Shown here: positions 1 to 8,658 of the stretch, piece after piece
How the letters are laid out: each line of letters starts with the position of its first letter
Numbering within the stretch: position 1 is the stretch's first letter
Assembly (NCBI RefSeq): GCF_003284725.1
Contig: NZ_PGTO01000004.1
Location: 186,001 to 250,000 of the forward strand
From: Paramagnetospirillum kuznetsovii
GTDB lineage: Bacteria > Pseudomonadota > Alphaproteobacteria > Rhodospirillales > Magnetospirillaceae
Length of the DNA: 64,000 bases
Direction of reading: 5' to 3'
Program-made: the position numbers and the translations under genes
Notes under the pieces: generated by a model
Seen by the model: only the letters and a program-made list of their open reading frames with translations
Databases searched by the model: none
What the model was told of the DNA's origin: nothing

Positions 1-711
1 CAATTCGATGCGATTGATATTCACATGGGCGGGCAGGGAGGCGGCCCAGTAGACAGCCTCGGCGATATCCTCGGAGGTCAGGGGCGTGGTGCCCTCGTAG
101 ACCTTGGCGGCCTTCTCGGCGTCGCCCTGGAAGCGGACCAGGGAGAATTCGCTGCTGCCGCACATGCCGGGCTCGATATTGGTGACGCGCACCTTGGTCT
201 TGACCAGATCGGCGATCAGGTTGAGGGAGAACTGGGTGACGGCGGCCTTGGTGGCGCCGTACATATTGCCGCCGGGATAGGGATAGGTTCCGGCCACCGA
301 GCTGATATTGACCACATGGCCGCGATTGCGTTCCACCATGCCGGGCAGCACGGCACGGGTCATATACATCAATCCCTTGAGATTGGTGTCGATCATGGTC
401 TCCCAGTCGTCCAGGGAGGCATTCTGGGCGGGCTCCAACCCCAAGGCGAGGCCCGCATTGTTGACCAGCAGATCGATCTTCTTGAATTCATTCGGTAAAT
501 TGTCGATGAATGACGTGGCGGCGGTACGGTCGCGCACGTCCAGCGGGCCCGCGTAAGCCGGGGTTGTCAGTTCCGCCTTCAAGGCGTCGAGACGATCCTG
601 GCGACGGCCGCAGATCACCAGACGGGCGCCGTCGCGGGCGAAGCGGCGGGCGATGGCTTGGCCGAAACCGGCGGTGGCGCCGGTGACCAGAACGGTGCGA
701 TCAGTCCACAT
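1..711 (-). CDS. SDR-family NAD(P)-dependent oxidoreductase, 3' end cut by window
   Basis: Short-chain dehydrogenase/reductase, probably a soluble NADP-dependent alcohol or hydroxy-acid dehydrogenase of the YdfG type. The N-terminal nucleotide-binding motif TGATAGFG, the NNAG motif and the catalytic S...YGATK (Ser, Tyr-x3-Lys) are all present. The ATG at 711 opens the frame with MWTDRTVLVTG, and 237 codons are visible. The gene runs off the left edge, so only the last roughly 10 residues are missing compared with the usual 245-250. It lies 2 bp after the lipoprotein gene and is probably the last gene of the run that starts at 2833. The substrate cannot be read from the sequence. Confidence 0.9.
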   Translation of the reverse strand, partial: MWTDRTVLVTGATAGFGQAIARRFARDGARLVICGRRQDRLDALKAELTTPAYAGPLDVRDRTAATSFIDNLPNEFKKIDLLVNNAGLALGLEPAQNASLDDWETMIDTNLKGLMYMTRAVLPGMVERNRGHVVNISSVAGTYPYPGGNMYGATKAAVTQFSLNLIADLVKTKVRVTNIEPGMCGSSEFSLVRFQGDAEKAAKVYEGTTPLTSEDIAEAVYWAASLPAHVNINRIEL

Positions 712-713
712 GG

Positions 714-1361
714 CTAGTTGCTTTCAGACGCGCGGGCATTGAGCGGGCGGCCGGGGTCATCCTCGCGCAGCATGACCAGATGGGGCATGGGCGAGAGCGG
801 ATTCTCGACCTTCCAGATATAGACCTTGGCCTTGCCGAAGGGGCGGACCTCGGTGGCGTTGTGCTCCACCACGTTGGCGTCGGTGGTGATGCGGAACTCG
901 CCTTCCATGTTCAGGCCCATCTCGGCCATGATCTGGGCATCGGAGGGCTTCATGGCATTGGCGTGGATGGCGATGGCGCCGTTTTCCATGGAACGCATGG
1001 CCAGCAGGCGGGCGTCGCGACGCAACAGGGCGATCAGCTGGACCCGCTCCAACCGGCCGGTCCGTTCGTATTCCACCGTGAACCGCCCGCGACCTCGGCT
1101 GTCGATCTTGCGCACGGCGATGTCGCGCGACAGATCCTTTTTGATATTGGCGATCTTCTCCGGCTCGTTCTCCGGGGTGATCTTGCCCTTGCGATAGTCG
1201 TCCAGGATGGGCGCCCATAGCAGGTCGCCCTTGAAGGTCAGCGAATAGTCGCCGTATTTGGACAGCCGCAGTTCGCTCTTGAACTTGTCGGGGATATAGC
1301 ACGACGACAGCAGCAAGACCGCCGCCAGCACGCCCACCCGCTTCAACCAATCACCGATCAC
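714..1361 (-). CDS. putative lipoprotein of unknown function
   Basis: A 215-residue protein with a typical lipoprotein signal: basic N-terminus, hydrophobic stretch of about residues 9-18 and lipobox LSSC with the lipidated cysteine at position 21. The mature part is soluble, mixed alpha/beta in composition, with no motif I recognise. The chosen start is GTG at 1361, preceded by GGAGGG five bases upstream. It overlaps the 3' end of mazG by 11 bp, so translational coupling is likely. Envelope location is inferred from the lipobox; function is unknown. Confidence 0.75.
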   Translation of the reverse strand: MIGDWLKRVGVLAAVLLLSSCYIPDKFKSELRLSKYGDYSLTFKGDLLWAPILDDYRKGKITPENEPEKIANIKKDLSRDIAVRKIDSRGRGRFTVEYERTGRLERVQLIALLRRDARLLAMRSMENGAIAIHANAMKPSDAQIMAEMGLNMEGEFRITTDANVVEHNATEVRPFGKAKVYIWKVENPLSPMPHLVMLREDDPGRPLNARASESN

Positions 1362-2160
1362 CGGACCCTCCGGACTTCTCCAGTACCTTGGCAGCCTGCC
1401 ACAGCGCTTCCATTTCGTCGAGCGACGCGCGTTCCGGCGAGCGCCCCTGGGCCTTCAATTCGGTCTCGATATGGCCGAAGCGGCGTTCGAACTTGGCGTT
1501 GGCGCGCTTCAAGGCCCGTTCGGGGTCGATGTCGAGCTTGCGCGCCAGATTGACGCAGACGAACAGCACGTCGCCCATCTCGTCCTCCAGCCGGTCGTGG
1601 GGGGCTCCGGTCTTGATCTCGTGGGCGATTTCAGCGGCTTCCTCGGCCAGCTTGTCCAGGATAGTGACCGCCTCGGCCCAGTCGAAGCCCACGCGGGCGG
1701 CGCGCTTTTGCAGCTTCAAGGCCCGTGTCATGGGGGGCAGGGTGCGGGCGATTCCGGCCAAAACGCCCGGCGCTTCCTCCGACTTGGCGGTGCGCTCGCG
1801 GGCCTTGGTCTCTTCCCAGGCGATGGTTTGACCGGCACTGTCGCGGCCGTCGGGCTGCCCGAACACATGGGGATGACGGCGGATCATCTTGTCGGCGATG
1901 GCTTCGGCGATGGCGTCGAAATCGAAATCGCCGTTTTCCTTGGCCATCTGGGCGTAGAACACAACCTGAAACAGCAGGTCGCCCAATTCGTCCTTCAGGG
2001 CGGGCATGTCGCCTTGATCGATGGCCTCGGCCACCTCATAGGCTTCCTCGATGGTATAGGGGGCGATGGTGGCGAAGCTCTGCTCCAAGTCCCAGGGACA
2101 CCCGGCCTTGGGATCGCGCAGACGTGCCATGATATCCAGCAGCCGGTCGATGGAACGCAT
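1351..2160 (-). CDS. mazG: nucleoside triphosphate pyrophosphohydrolase MazG
   Basis: All-alpha NTP pyrophosphohydrolase that hydrolyses (d)NTPs, including aberrant ones, to NMP and pyrophosphate. The 269-residue length matches two-domain MazG. Two tandem MazG modules are visible: an EEAYE...ELGD metal-binding pattern near residues 37-65, and EEAAE...DEMGD near residues 190-220. The ATG at 2160 lies 1 bp from the stop of the upstream transglutaminase-like gene, so the two are probably cotranscribed. The downstream lipoprotein overlaps it by 11 bp. Housecleaning of nucleotide pools is the family role. Confidence 0.95.
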   Translation of the reverse strand: MRSIDRLLDIMARLRDPKAGCPWDLEQSFATIAPYTIEEAYEVAEAIDQGDMPALKDELGDLLFQVVFYAQMAKENGDFDFDAIAEAIADKMIRRHPHVFGQPDGRDSAGQTIAWEETKARERTAKSEEAPGVLAGIARTLPPMTRALKLQKRAARVGFDWAEAVTILDKLAEEAAEIAHEIKTGAPHDRLEDEMGDVLFVCVNLARKLDIDPERALKRANAKFERRFGHIETELKAQGRSPERASLDEMEALWQAAKVLEKSGGSGDR

Positions 2161-2161
2161 C

Positions 2162-2833
2162 TCAGGCTTCAGGCTTGGCTTCGGCGGCGAAGTCGGCGCC
2201 GCGTCCCCAGGGATCGTCCATCATCAGCCGGGGGCTCATGGCGGCGTAGGTGGCGGTGATCTCCTCGAAGGGCACATCGGTGAAGCTGCCCCTTTGGTGG
2301 ACATATTCCATGTGGCGGCGGTCATGGGCATCGAATTCGTGGAACACTGAATCCGTCTTGCCGTCCCATTCCAGCGGATGGACGCCGAATTTCTCGCACA
2401 GCTTCAGATTGAAGGCGGGCGTCGCCTTGACCCAGCGCCCATCCAGCCAGACCTCGGCGAAGGAGTGCCAGCACAGCACGTCGCCGCCGTTGACCTCCAA
2501 CAGCTTGGGCGTGGCGAGGTGGTTGCGCACATCGGCGAAGCCGAGGCGGGCGGGAATGCCCACCGCCCGCAAACAGGCGGCCAGCAGCGCCGCCTTGGGA
2601 ATGCAAAAGCCGCTGCCCTTGGCAAGCACGTCCTTGGCCGAATAGCTTTCCGGCGCGTTGAACCGCACATAAGGATCGTAGAGCACCTGATCGCGCACCG
2701 CGTAATAGACCCTTATCGCGGTATCGCGGGGATCGGTACCGCCCTCGGCCGCCTTTCTGGCGAAAGCGATGATGGCGGGGTCGTCGCTTTGCACGAAGCG
2801 GGCGGGGGCCAGGGTGGCGGGGTCGACGGTCAT
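2162..2833 (-). CDS. transglutaminase-like domain protein
   Basis: A 223-residue member of the transglutaminase-like cysteine peptidase superfamily. The core GSGFCIPKA carries the nucleophilic Cys and CWHSFAEVW the His. The third catalytic position, usually Asp in a W-x-x-x-D-P context, reads WVKATPAFN here, so an Asp is not obvious and Asn may take its place. There is no signal peptide, so it is probably cytoplasmic. First gene of the run to mazG, the lipoprotein and the SDR. Substrate and reaction are unknown; bacterial members are usually proteases or amidases rather than cross-linking enzymes. Confidence 0.85.
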   Translation of the reverse strand: MTVDPATLAPARFVQSDDPAIIAFARKAAEGGTDPRDTAIRVYYAVRDQVLYDPYVRFNAPESYSAKDVLAKGSGFCIPKAALLAACLRAVGIPARLGFADVRNHLATPKLLEVNGGDVLCWHSFAEVWLDGRWVKATPAFNLKLCEKFGVHPLEWDGKTDSVFHEFDAHDRRHMEYVHQRGSFTDVPFEEITATYAAMSPRLMMDDPWGRGADFAAEAKPEA

Positions 2834-2874
2834 GATGCTCCCATCTGCGGTCAGCTCTCCGCGCAGGATATATG

Positions 2875-2908
2875 AAAAAAGAGGCGGCTTCCGTCAGGAA
2901 ACCGCCTC
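2875..2908 (-). terminator. Rho-independent terminator of sodB
   Basis: Read on the minus strand, a stem GAGGCGG/CCGCCTC (2881-2908), extended inside by TTCC/GGAA with one mismatch, is followed directly by six T residues (2875-2880). It sits 20 bp beyond the sodB stop and before the transglutaminase-like gene, so it separates the two transcription units. Confidence 0.9.
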
Positions 2909-2928
2909 CTTCATTCAAAATCCCTCGA

Positions 2929-3525
2929 TCAGCCCAGATTGGCTTCCACGAAGGCCCAATTCACCAGATTGTCCAGGAAGCACTGGACGAAATCGGGGCG
3001 GCGGTTCTGCCAGTCGAGGTAATAGGCGTGTTCCCACACATCGACGGTCAGCAGCGCCTTCTGGCCGTGGGCCATGGGCAGGTCGGCATTGGCGGTCTTG
3101 GTGATCTTCAGCTTGCCGCCGTCTTCCACCAGCCAAGCCCAGCCCGAGCCGAACTGGGTGACGGCGGCATTCTTGAAGTCTTCCTTGAACTTGTCGAAGC
3201 CGCCCAGATCGGATTCGATCTTGGCCAGCAGCTTAGGCCCAGGCTTGCCGCCGCCGCCCGCCTTCAGGCAGTTCCAGAAGAAGGTGTGGTTCCACACCTG
3301 GGCGGCATTGTTGAAGATACCCTGCTTGGCGGGCAGATCGGCGGCCGCGATCTTGATCACCTCTTCCAGCGACTTGGACGCCAGATCACTGTCCTTGGTC
3401 AGGTTGTTGAGGTTGGTCACATAGGCGGCGTGATGCTTGCCGTGGTGAAACTCGAAGGTCTTGGCGGAAATGTGGGGCTCCAGCGCGGTGGGCGCGAAGG
3501 GCAGGGGCGGAAGCTCGAAAGCCAT
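2929..3525 (-). CDS. sodB: superoxide dismutase [Fe]
   Basis: Iron/manganese-family superoxide dismutase converting superoxide to O2 and H2O2 in the cytoplasm. The 198-residue length is typical. Metal-ligand regions are visible: HHGKHHAAY near residue 28, WNHTFFWNC near residue 75, and DVWEHAYYLDW near residue 157 (Asp and His ligands). Overall motif spelling favours the Fe form, but cambialism cannot be excluded. The ATG at 3525 has AGAGGTGAT as ribosome site. It stands alone, with its own terminator. Confidence 0.96.
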   Translation of the reverse strand: MAFELPPLPFAPTALEPHISAKTFEFHHGKHHAAYVTNLNNLTKDSDLASKSLEEVIKIAAADLPAKQGIFNNAAQVWNHTFFWNCLKAGGGGKPGPKLLAKIESDLGGFDKFKEDFKNAAVTQFGSGWAWLVEDGGKLKITKTANADLPMAHGQKALLTVDVWEHAYYLDWQNRRPDFVQCFLDNLVNWAFVEANLG

Positions 3526-3623
3526 GGGATCACCTCTATCTGGTCAAGGGGTTCTGAGGGGTATTGGAAAATCTCTAAACGATTGCCTGAAACATATGGC
3601 GTCACCGCCTCGATGTGAAGGCC

Positions 3624-4838
3624 CTATCTGGCGAAAGACAGTTGCTTTCTTCCCAAGGCGAGGCGCGCCGCCTCCAGACCGCTGGCGATGGCGGCCTCGA
3701 TGGTGCAGGGCCAGGGCGAGGCCAGCCAGTCGCCCGCCAGCAGCAGATTGGGGTGCTGGGTCAAAGGGCCGGGGCGCTTGGCGATGGTGGCGCGATCATG
3801 GGCCAAGGTGGCGCGGCGCTCCTTCATGATGCGAAAGCACGGCGGCGCCGAGGGTGCCATTCCCAAGGCACGGGCGGCTTCATCCCACAATTGGGCGGCG
3901 ATGTCGTCGTTGGAACGCTCGGCCAGGGCATCGGCGGCCGATACCGTCACCGACAGCACGTCGCCACGGGCGAACAGCCAATGTCCGGCGGCATGGACCA
4001 GCCCCAGGAAATGGGAGTCCCCGGGCAGCACAACCGGGTGGTCGAGGCGGAAATGGGCGTTGACGATGGGGCGCGTCGCCATCTCGTCCACCGATCCGGG
4101 CAGGACCGAGGCCAAGGCCCAGGGCGGCAGCGCCAGAATGACCTTGTCGTCGGGACCAAGCGCGATGTCGCCGTCGTCGAAGCTCAGCCTCTGGGGCGAT
4201 GCCTTGATCAGGCGACGGCGGAACCGGACCTCGGCACTGAACATGCCCAGTGTCGCCAGGGCTGGCGCCACCAGTGCCGCCGACAGGCCCAGCGGAAAGG
4301 TCCAGGGGATCAGGGCGCTGGCGCCGCCCAGCAGGGCGCGGCGCATGGTCCAGGCGAACATGCGGGCCGAGGCTTCCTCGGGGGCGGTGTTCATGATGGC
4401 TTCGCACATGGGTTGCCAAAAGCGGGTGAAGGACCGCGCTTGGCCTAATCGGCTGGTCACCGTCTCATGCTTGCCGGTCCAGGGCAGGCCGAGCGCGCGC
4501 AGGATCTCGCCGATCCCGGCGGGAAGCCGCTGGGGCGTCACCATCCAGCGGGCGCCGGTGGCGATGTCGACGAACGGAAAGCACGGCGAGGCGGGAACCA
4601 TGGCTTCCAAGCCGCCGGTGGCCTGGGCATAGGCCAGGGCGGTGCGGTTGGCGCCCAGCACCAGATGGCTGCCGTTGTCGATGACCCGGTCCAGCCTTTC
4701 GTCACGGAACGAACGGCAGCGGCCACCCGCATGGCCCGCCGCTTCGTGCAGCACCACCTTTTGTCCCGCCTTGGCGGCGGCGACGGCGGCGGCCAAGCCG
4801 GCAAGCCCGGCTCCGACGATGTGCAAGGTGCCGCTCAC
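3624..4838 (-). CDS. hpnE: hydroxysqualene dehydroxylase / squalene-associated FAD-dependent desaturase HpnE
   Basis: FAD-dependent amine-oxidase-fold enzyme that reduces hydroxysqualene to squalene in the HpnC-HpnD-HpnE route to hopanoids. The N-terminal dinucleotide motif GAGLAGLAAA (about residues 9-18) and a C-terminal FAD-contact segment LLLAGDWL are visible; 404 residues is normal. The start is GTG at 4838, whose GTGA overlaps the TGA of hpnC by 4 bp, so the two are translationally coupled. Hopanoids act in the membranes as sterol surrogates. Confidence 0.9.
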   Translation of the reverse strand: MSGTLHIVGAGLAGLAAAVAAAKAGQKVVLHEAAGHAGGRCRSFRDERLDRVIDNGSHLVLGANRTALAYAQATGGLEAMVPASPCFPFVDIATGARWMVTPQRLPAGIGEILRALGLPWTGKHETVTSRLGQARSFTRFWQPMCEAIMNTAPEEASARMFAWTMRRALLGGASALIPWTFPLGLSAALVAPALATLGMFSAEVRFRRRLIKASPQRLSFDDGDIALGPDDKVILALPPWALASVLPGSVDEMATRPIVNAHFRLDHPVVLPGDSHFLGLVHAAGHWLFARGDVLSVTVSAADALAERSNDDIAAQLWDEAARALGMAPSAPPCFRIMKERRATLAHDRATIAKRPGPLTQHPNLLLAGDWLASPWPCTIEAAIASGLEAARLALGRKQLSFAR

Positions 4839-5680
4839 GCCATCAAGCCGTGATAGAGCCCGGTGACCAGGATCAGGGCGGAATCCATGCCGGTCAGTTT
4901 GACCCGCTCGGCCAGCGGGTCGCCGGTCCGCAGGCGTCGCGACAGGCGTTCCGCCACCTGGAAGGTCATGGCGGCCTGGATGCGCATGCGGGTGTCCTGG
5001 ATCATGGCGGACAGGGGACGGGCCAGTTCGATCAACCCGTCGGTGGCGTCCAGGGTCCGGTCGATCACCTGGCGCAGTTCCGGGCGCAGGGCGGAGGCCT
5101 CCAGCACGTCATTGGTCAAGCCCACGGCCAGCATCCAGTCGCGGGGGATGTAGACCCGGCGCAATTGGGCGTAGTCCTTGCCGCAATCCTGCAAGTGATT
5201 GAGGACTTGAAGGGCGGCGCACAAAGCGTCCGACGGCAGGAAGGTGTCGTGGGATTCGCCGTGCAGATCCAGCAGGAAGCGTCCGACCGGCGCCGCCGAA
5301 TAGCGGCAATAGGTCATCAAATCGCCCCAGTCCTCGCAATAGTCGCGCACGGCATCGCGGCGAAAGGCGTGCAGCAACTGCGAGGCATGCTCGATCATGG
5401 CGGGGGCCTCAAGGACTTCATGCCGATAGGCGAGGGCCAGTTCCAGTCCGGGCGAAGACGTGTCCCGGCCATGCAGGGCGGCGTCCAGGGCATCCAGTCC
5501 GGCGACCTTGTCTTCCGCCGACAGGGAAGGCGAATCGGCGATATCGTCGGCATGCCGCGCAAAGTGGTAATAGGCCATGATGGTGGCGCGCTTTGACGCG
5601 GGAAGCAGCAGGGAGGCGACGGGAAAGTTCTCCTCGGTGGCCTTCTTGCTCGGAGCATGGTGGGCGACGGCGCGGGACAA
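4835..5680 (-). CDS. hpnC: hydroxysqualene synthase HpnC
   Basis: Squalene/phytoene-synthase fold enzyme, assigned to HpnC (presqualene diphosphate to hydroxysqualene) rather than HpnD because of the ENFPVASLLLP N-terminus and the DYCEDWGDLMTYCRYSA segment. Both Asp-rich motifs are intact: DDIAD, and DCGKD of the second helix. The preferred start is TTG at 5680, which has AGGAG five bases upstream and gives 281 residues. An ATG at 5731 is in frame but lacks a ribosome site. It is cotranscribed with hpnE. hpnD, which often lies between these two genes, is not in this window. Confidence 0.87.
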   Translation of the reverse strand: MSRAVAHHAPSKKATEENFPVASLLLPASKRATIMAYYHFARHADDIADSPSLSAEDKVAGLDALDAALHGRDTSSPGLELALAYRHEVLEAPAMIEHASQLLHAFRRDAVRDYCEDWGDLMTYCRYSAAPVGRFLLDLHGESHDTFLPSDALCAALQVLNHLQDCGKDYAQLRRVYIPRDWMLAVGLTNDVLEASALRPELRQVIDRTLDATDGLIELARPLSAMIQDTRMRIQAAMTFQVAERLSRRLRTGDPLAERVKLTGMDSALILVTGLYHGLMA

Positions 5681-5758
5681 AACGGCTCCTATGTCATGGC
5701 GCGGGGAGGCGAGGGGCCATATATATGCCATGGTCGGAACCGGAGAAACAGAAGCTTG

Positions 5759-6604
5759 ATGGCCCAAACGCCCAACTTGTCCCACTGCGCCGGGCTGGTG
5801 CGCGACTTTGATCGCGACCGCTTCATGACCGCCTTGTTCGCGCCGCCCGACCGGCGTGAAGCCTTGATGGCGCTTTATGCCTTTAACGTGGAGATCGCCC
5901 GCATCCGCGAAAGCGTGCGCGAACCCATGGCCGGGCTGATTCGATTGCAGTGGTGGCGCGACACCTTCACGGCGGCCGAGCAGGGGCGCAAGATCGACCG
6001 CCACCCGGTGGCTTTGCCGCTGGTCGAGACCATCCGTGAGAGAGGGCTATCGTTCGACGCCCTGGAGACGATCTTGACGGCCCGCGAGGTCGATCTTGAA
6101 TCATTCGGACCTGGGGATCTCGCGGCGGTCGAGTCCTATGCGGAAAACACCTCAGGCATCTTATCCCGATTGGCGCTCGGCATTCTTGGAAGCGAGGACG
6201 ATGGCGCCCTCCGTGCCGCCCATCTGGTGGGAACGGCCTGGGCATTGATTGGGCAGGCCAGGGCGGTTCCGTTTCATCTGTCAATGGGTCGGTTGACGCT
6301 GCCGGAAGACGTGTTGGTTGGTGCCAAGAGCAGCGGTGCGGAGATGCTTGCCGGACAAGCGCCACCCTCCGCCATTGCTGCCGGGGTGAAGGCGCTTGGG
6401 GAGCGAGCGGCCGAACTTCTTGGCGCCGCAAGGCGATTGCCGGTGGCTCGAGAAGCGCTGCCAGGCTTGCTTTTGGGTATTCTTGCCGATTGTCACTTGG
6501 CTGTGCTTCGCCGTTGTGGTTGGAATCCCTTCGATCCCAGGGTATCCCTGCCGCGCCATCGTCCGTTGCGGCTGGCATGGGCGCGGTGGCGGGGGCGCTT
6601 TTAG
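5759..6604 (+). CDS. squalene/phytoene-synthase-fold protein, NDUFAF6-like
   Basis: 281 residues with the isoprenoid-synthase fold but without its catalytic Asp-rich motifs: where DDxxD should be the sequence reads NVEIARIRE, and no second DxxxD is visible. Segments ALYAFNVEIA, GLIRLQWWRD, ESYAENTSGIL and ARAVPFH resemble the mitochondrial complex I assembly factor NDUFAF6, so a non-enzymatic role in NADH dehydrogenase maturation is the best inference. The ATG at 5759 follows GGAGAAA. It is divergent from hpnC across 78 bp. A role in squalene synthesis as HpnD is unlikely. Confidence 0.8.
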   Translation: MAQTPNLSHCAGLVRDFDRDRFMTALFAPPDRREALMALYAFNVEIARIRESVREPMAGLIRLQWWRDTFTAAEQGRKIDRHPVALPLVETIRERGLSFDALETILTAREVDLESFGPGDLAAVESYAENTSGILSRLALGILGSEDDGALRAAHLVGTAWALIGQARAVPFHLSMGRLTLPEDVLVGAKSSGAEMLAGQAPPSAIAAGVKALGERAAELLGAARRLPVAREALPGLLLGILADCHLAVLRRCGWNPFDPRVSLPRHRPLRLAWARWRGRF

Positions 6605-6697
6605 GCAGGCCATTCCTGGATGTTCGGATATCGTAATGACACGTTGCGTTTTCGCAATGAGATTCCGGTGGGTGCGGCGTCAACTCTAGATGACACT

Positions 6698-6714
6698 CCA
6701 TAGTGACTCTATGG
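6698..6714. repeat. short inverted repeat upstream of the chemoreceptor gene
   Basis: CCATAG-TGACT-CTATGG, a perfect 6-bp inverted repeat in the 254-bp gap between the NDUFAF6-like gene and the chemoreceptor gene. It may be an operator; no known consensus was recognised. Confidence 0.35.
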
Positions 6715-6736
6715 TTGAGAAATGCGCCTCGAAAAA

Positions 6737-6764
6737 TTGACATCCGAACCAAAATCGGTAAAGT
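6737..6764 (+). promoter_or_regulatory. possible sigma-70 promoter of the chemoreceptor gene
   Basis: TTGACA at 6737-6742 followed 16 bp later by TAAAGT at 6759-6764, about 95 bp before the ATG at 6859, in the AT-richer part of the gap. Assigned by spacing and match only. Confidence 0.35.
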
Positions 6765-6858
6765 GGTACCGAAATAAGCCTTATCAAACAATCGAGGCGG
6801 AAACAGGGGCGGCTGCTTGCATAGGCGGTTGCGCAATGCTCTTCACGACAGGTGGCCA

Positions 6859-8658
6859 ATGGCGTCCGCGAAGGAAAAGGAAGAGGTTCTTCAACGGTTT
6901 GCCAGCGAAGCGGGCGGATTGGGCATCCAGGTGGTCGAGGTCATCGGCAAGGTCGAGGATGTCTCGCGCCATGTGGGACGCCAGTCGGAATTGATGGGGA
7001 CCATCGAGCAGCGCATGGCCGCGTTGGACCACGAGACCAGCAATATCGTGGTGACCGCCGGCCGCAGCCATGCCCTGTCCGAGGAGGCGGTTTCCGCCAT
7101 GGGCGCCTCCAAGCAGGAGATCGCCCGCTCGCTGGGCGACATCAATCAGCTGACCGAGATGGTGGTCGCCGGTATGGGCCGCATCGCCACCTTGCAAACG
7201 GCCCTGCAGCAGGTGGGACGGGTGGCGGCCTCCATCGAGGCCATCGCACGCTCCACCAATATGCTGGCGCTCAACGCCACCATCGAGGCGGTGCGTGCCG
7301 GTGAATCCGGCCGGGGCTTCGCCGTGGTCGCCAGCGAGGTCAAGGAGCTGGCGCGCCAGACCGCCGACAGCACCGCCGAGATCCGCCGCACCCTGGACGC
7401 CCTGCAATCCGTCGCCGTCAGCCTTGCCCAGGACAACGAGGCCAGCGCCGCCCGCGCACGGGTGGTCAATGACAGCACCGCGACCATCGGCACCCATGTG
7501 GATGACATCCGCGATATCGTGGAGCGCATCGCCACCGACCTGCGCTCGGTCTCCGTCGAGGCCGAGGCCGTCAACACCGATGGCGGCAACCTGCTGACCG
7601 CCGTCAGGGAGGCGACCTCCGGCATCGCGGTTTCGGCGGGAAACCTGGAAACCGCCAAGGGTTTCCTGAATTCCATGCGTCAGTCGGGCGAGCGGCTGAT
7701 CGCCATCACCTTCGATTCCGGCTGCGACACGCCCGACATTCCCTTCGCCGAGGAAGCCTTGCGGCTGGCCTCCGCCGTCAGTGCCGCCTTCAATGATGCG
7801 ATCGACAAAGGGGCAATCACGCTGGCCGATCTGTTCGACGAGGATTACCGCGCCATCGCCGCTACCGATCCCGTCCAGCACATGACCCGGTTCACCGCCT
7901 TCACCGATCAAGCCTGTCAGGCGATCCTGGACGGGGCGCTGGGCTTCAACGCGCGGGTGGTGTTCTGCTGCCTGACCGACCGCAACGCCTATATCCCGAC
8001 CCACAACACCAAATTCTCCCAGGCACCGGGAAACGATCCCCAGTGGAATGCCTCCCATTGCCGCAACCGCCGCATCTTCGACGACAAGGTGGGAATCGCC
8101 GCCGCCCGCAATACCGACCGGCTGTGGCCCCAGGTGTATTGCCGCGACATGGGTGGCGGCGAGACGGCGGTGCTGATGGACGTATCGTCACCGGTGTTCT
8201 GTAAGGGACGCCATTGGGGCGCGGTTCGCCTGGGCTACAAGACCGACTTGGCCGCCTATGGCGCCTCCGATCGCGGCACCGCCGACGAGGCCATGGCCAT
8301 GGTCGAGCAGGCGGGAGCGCACTATGTCGCCCAAGGCCGCGACAGCCTGTTGGCGGCCGTGGTCGACAAGGCCGGACCGTTCAACCGGAAGGATCTCTAC
8401 GTCATCGTTCAGGACCGCGACGTCCGGGTTTTGGCCCATGGCCGCAATCCCAATCTGAACGGCGCCGACGGCAACAGTCTGAAGGACGCCAACGGCAAGC
8501 AATTCGCCCGCGACATGGTCGTATTGGCGCGCGAGAAGGGGGCGGGGTGGGTGGATTATGTCTGGGCCAACCCGGCCACCAAGGTGCTGGAAAACAAGTC
8601 TTGCTACGTCAAGCTTTTCGACGATCTGGTCATGTGCGTCGGCATCTATCGGGTCTGA
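6859..8658 (+). CDS. soluble methyl-accepting chemotaxis protein with C-terminal Cache-like sensor
   Basis: 599 residues with no transmembrane segment. The N-terminal part is the coiled-coil signalling module, with the conserved hairpin tip [20 protein letters not shown]...GRGFAVVA. The C-terminal part (about residues 300-599) has a sensor region with [17 protein letters not shown] and [11 protein letters not shown], followed by a segment like a type-2 single Cache domain ([16 protein letters not shown]). This order, signalling first and sensing last, is the reverse of classical receptors and implies a cytoplasmic ligand. The ATG at 6859 was chosen; an in-frame TTG at 6817 is less likely. Confidence 0.9.
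   Translation: MASAKEKEEVLQRFASEAGGLGIQVVEVIGKVEDVSRHVGRQSELMGTIEQRMAALDHETSNIVVTAGRSHALSEEAVSAMGASKQEIARSLGDINQLTEMVVAGMGRIATLQTALQQVGRVAASIEAIARSTNMLALNATIEAVRAGESGRGFAVVASEVKELARQTADSTAEIRRTLDALQSVAVSLAQDNEASAARARVVNDSTATIGTHVDDIRDIVERIATDLRSVSVEAEAVNTDGGNLLTAVREATSGIAVSAGNLETAKGFLNSMRQSGERLIAITFDSGCDTPDIPFAEEALRLASAVSAAFNDAIDKGAITLADLFDEDYRAIAATDPVQHMTRFTAFTDQACQAILDGALGFNARVVFCCLTDRNAYIPTHNTKFSQAPGNDPQWNASHCRNRRIFDDKVGIAAARNTDRLWPQVYCRDMGGGETAVLMDVSSPVFCKGRHWGAVRLGYKTDLAAYGASDRGTADEAMAMVEQAGAHYVAQGRDSLLAAVVDKAGPFNRKDLYVIVQDRDVRVLAHGRNPNLNGADGNSLKDANGKQFARDMVVLAREKGAGWVDYVWANPATKVLENKSCYVKLFDDLVMCVGIYRV

Noticed and set aside
5759-6604. Assignment as hpnD
   Set aside because: Both Asp-rich catalytic motifs are missing and the conserved blocks match NDUFAF6 better.
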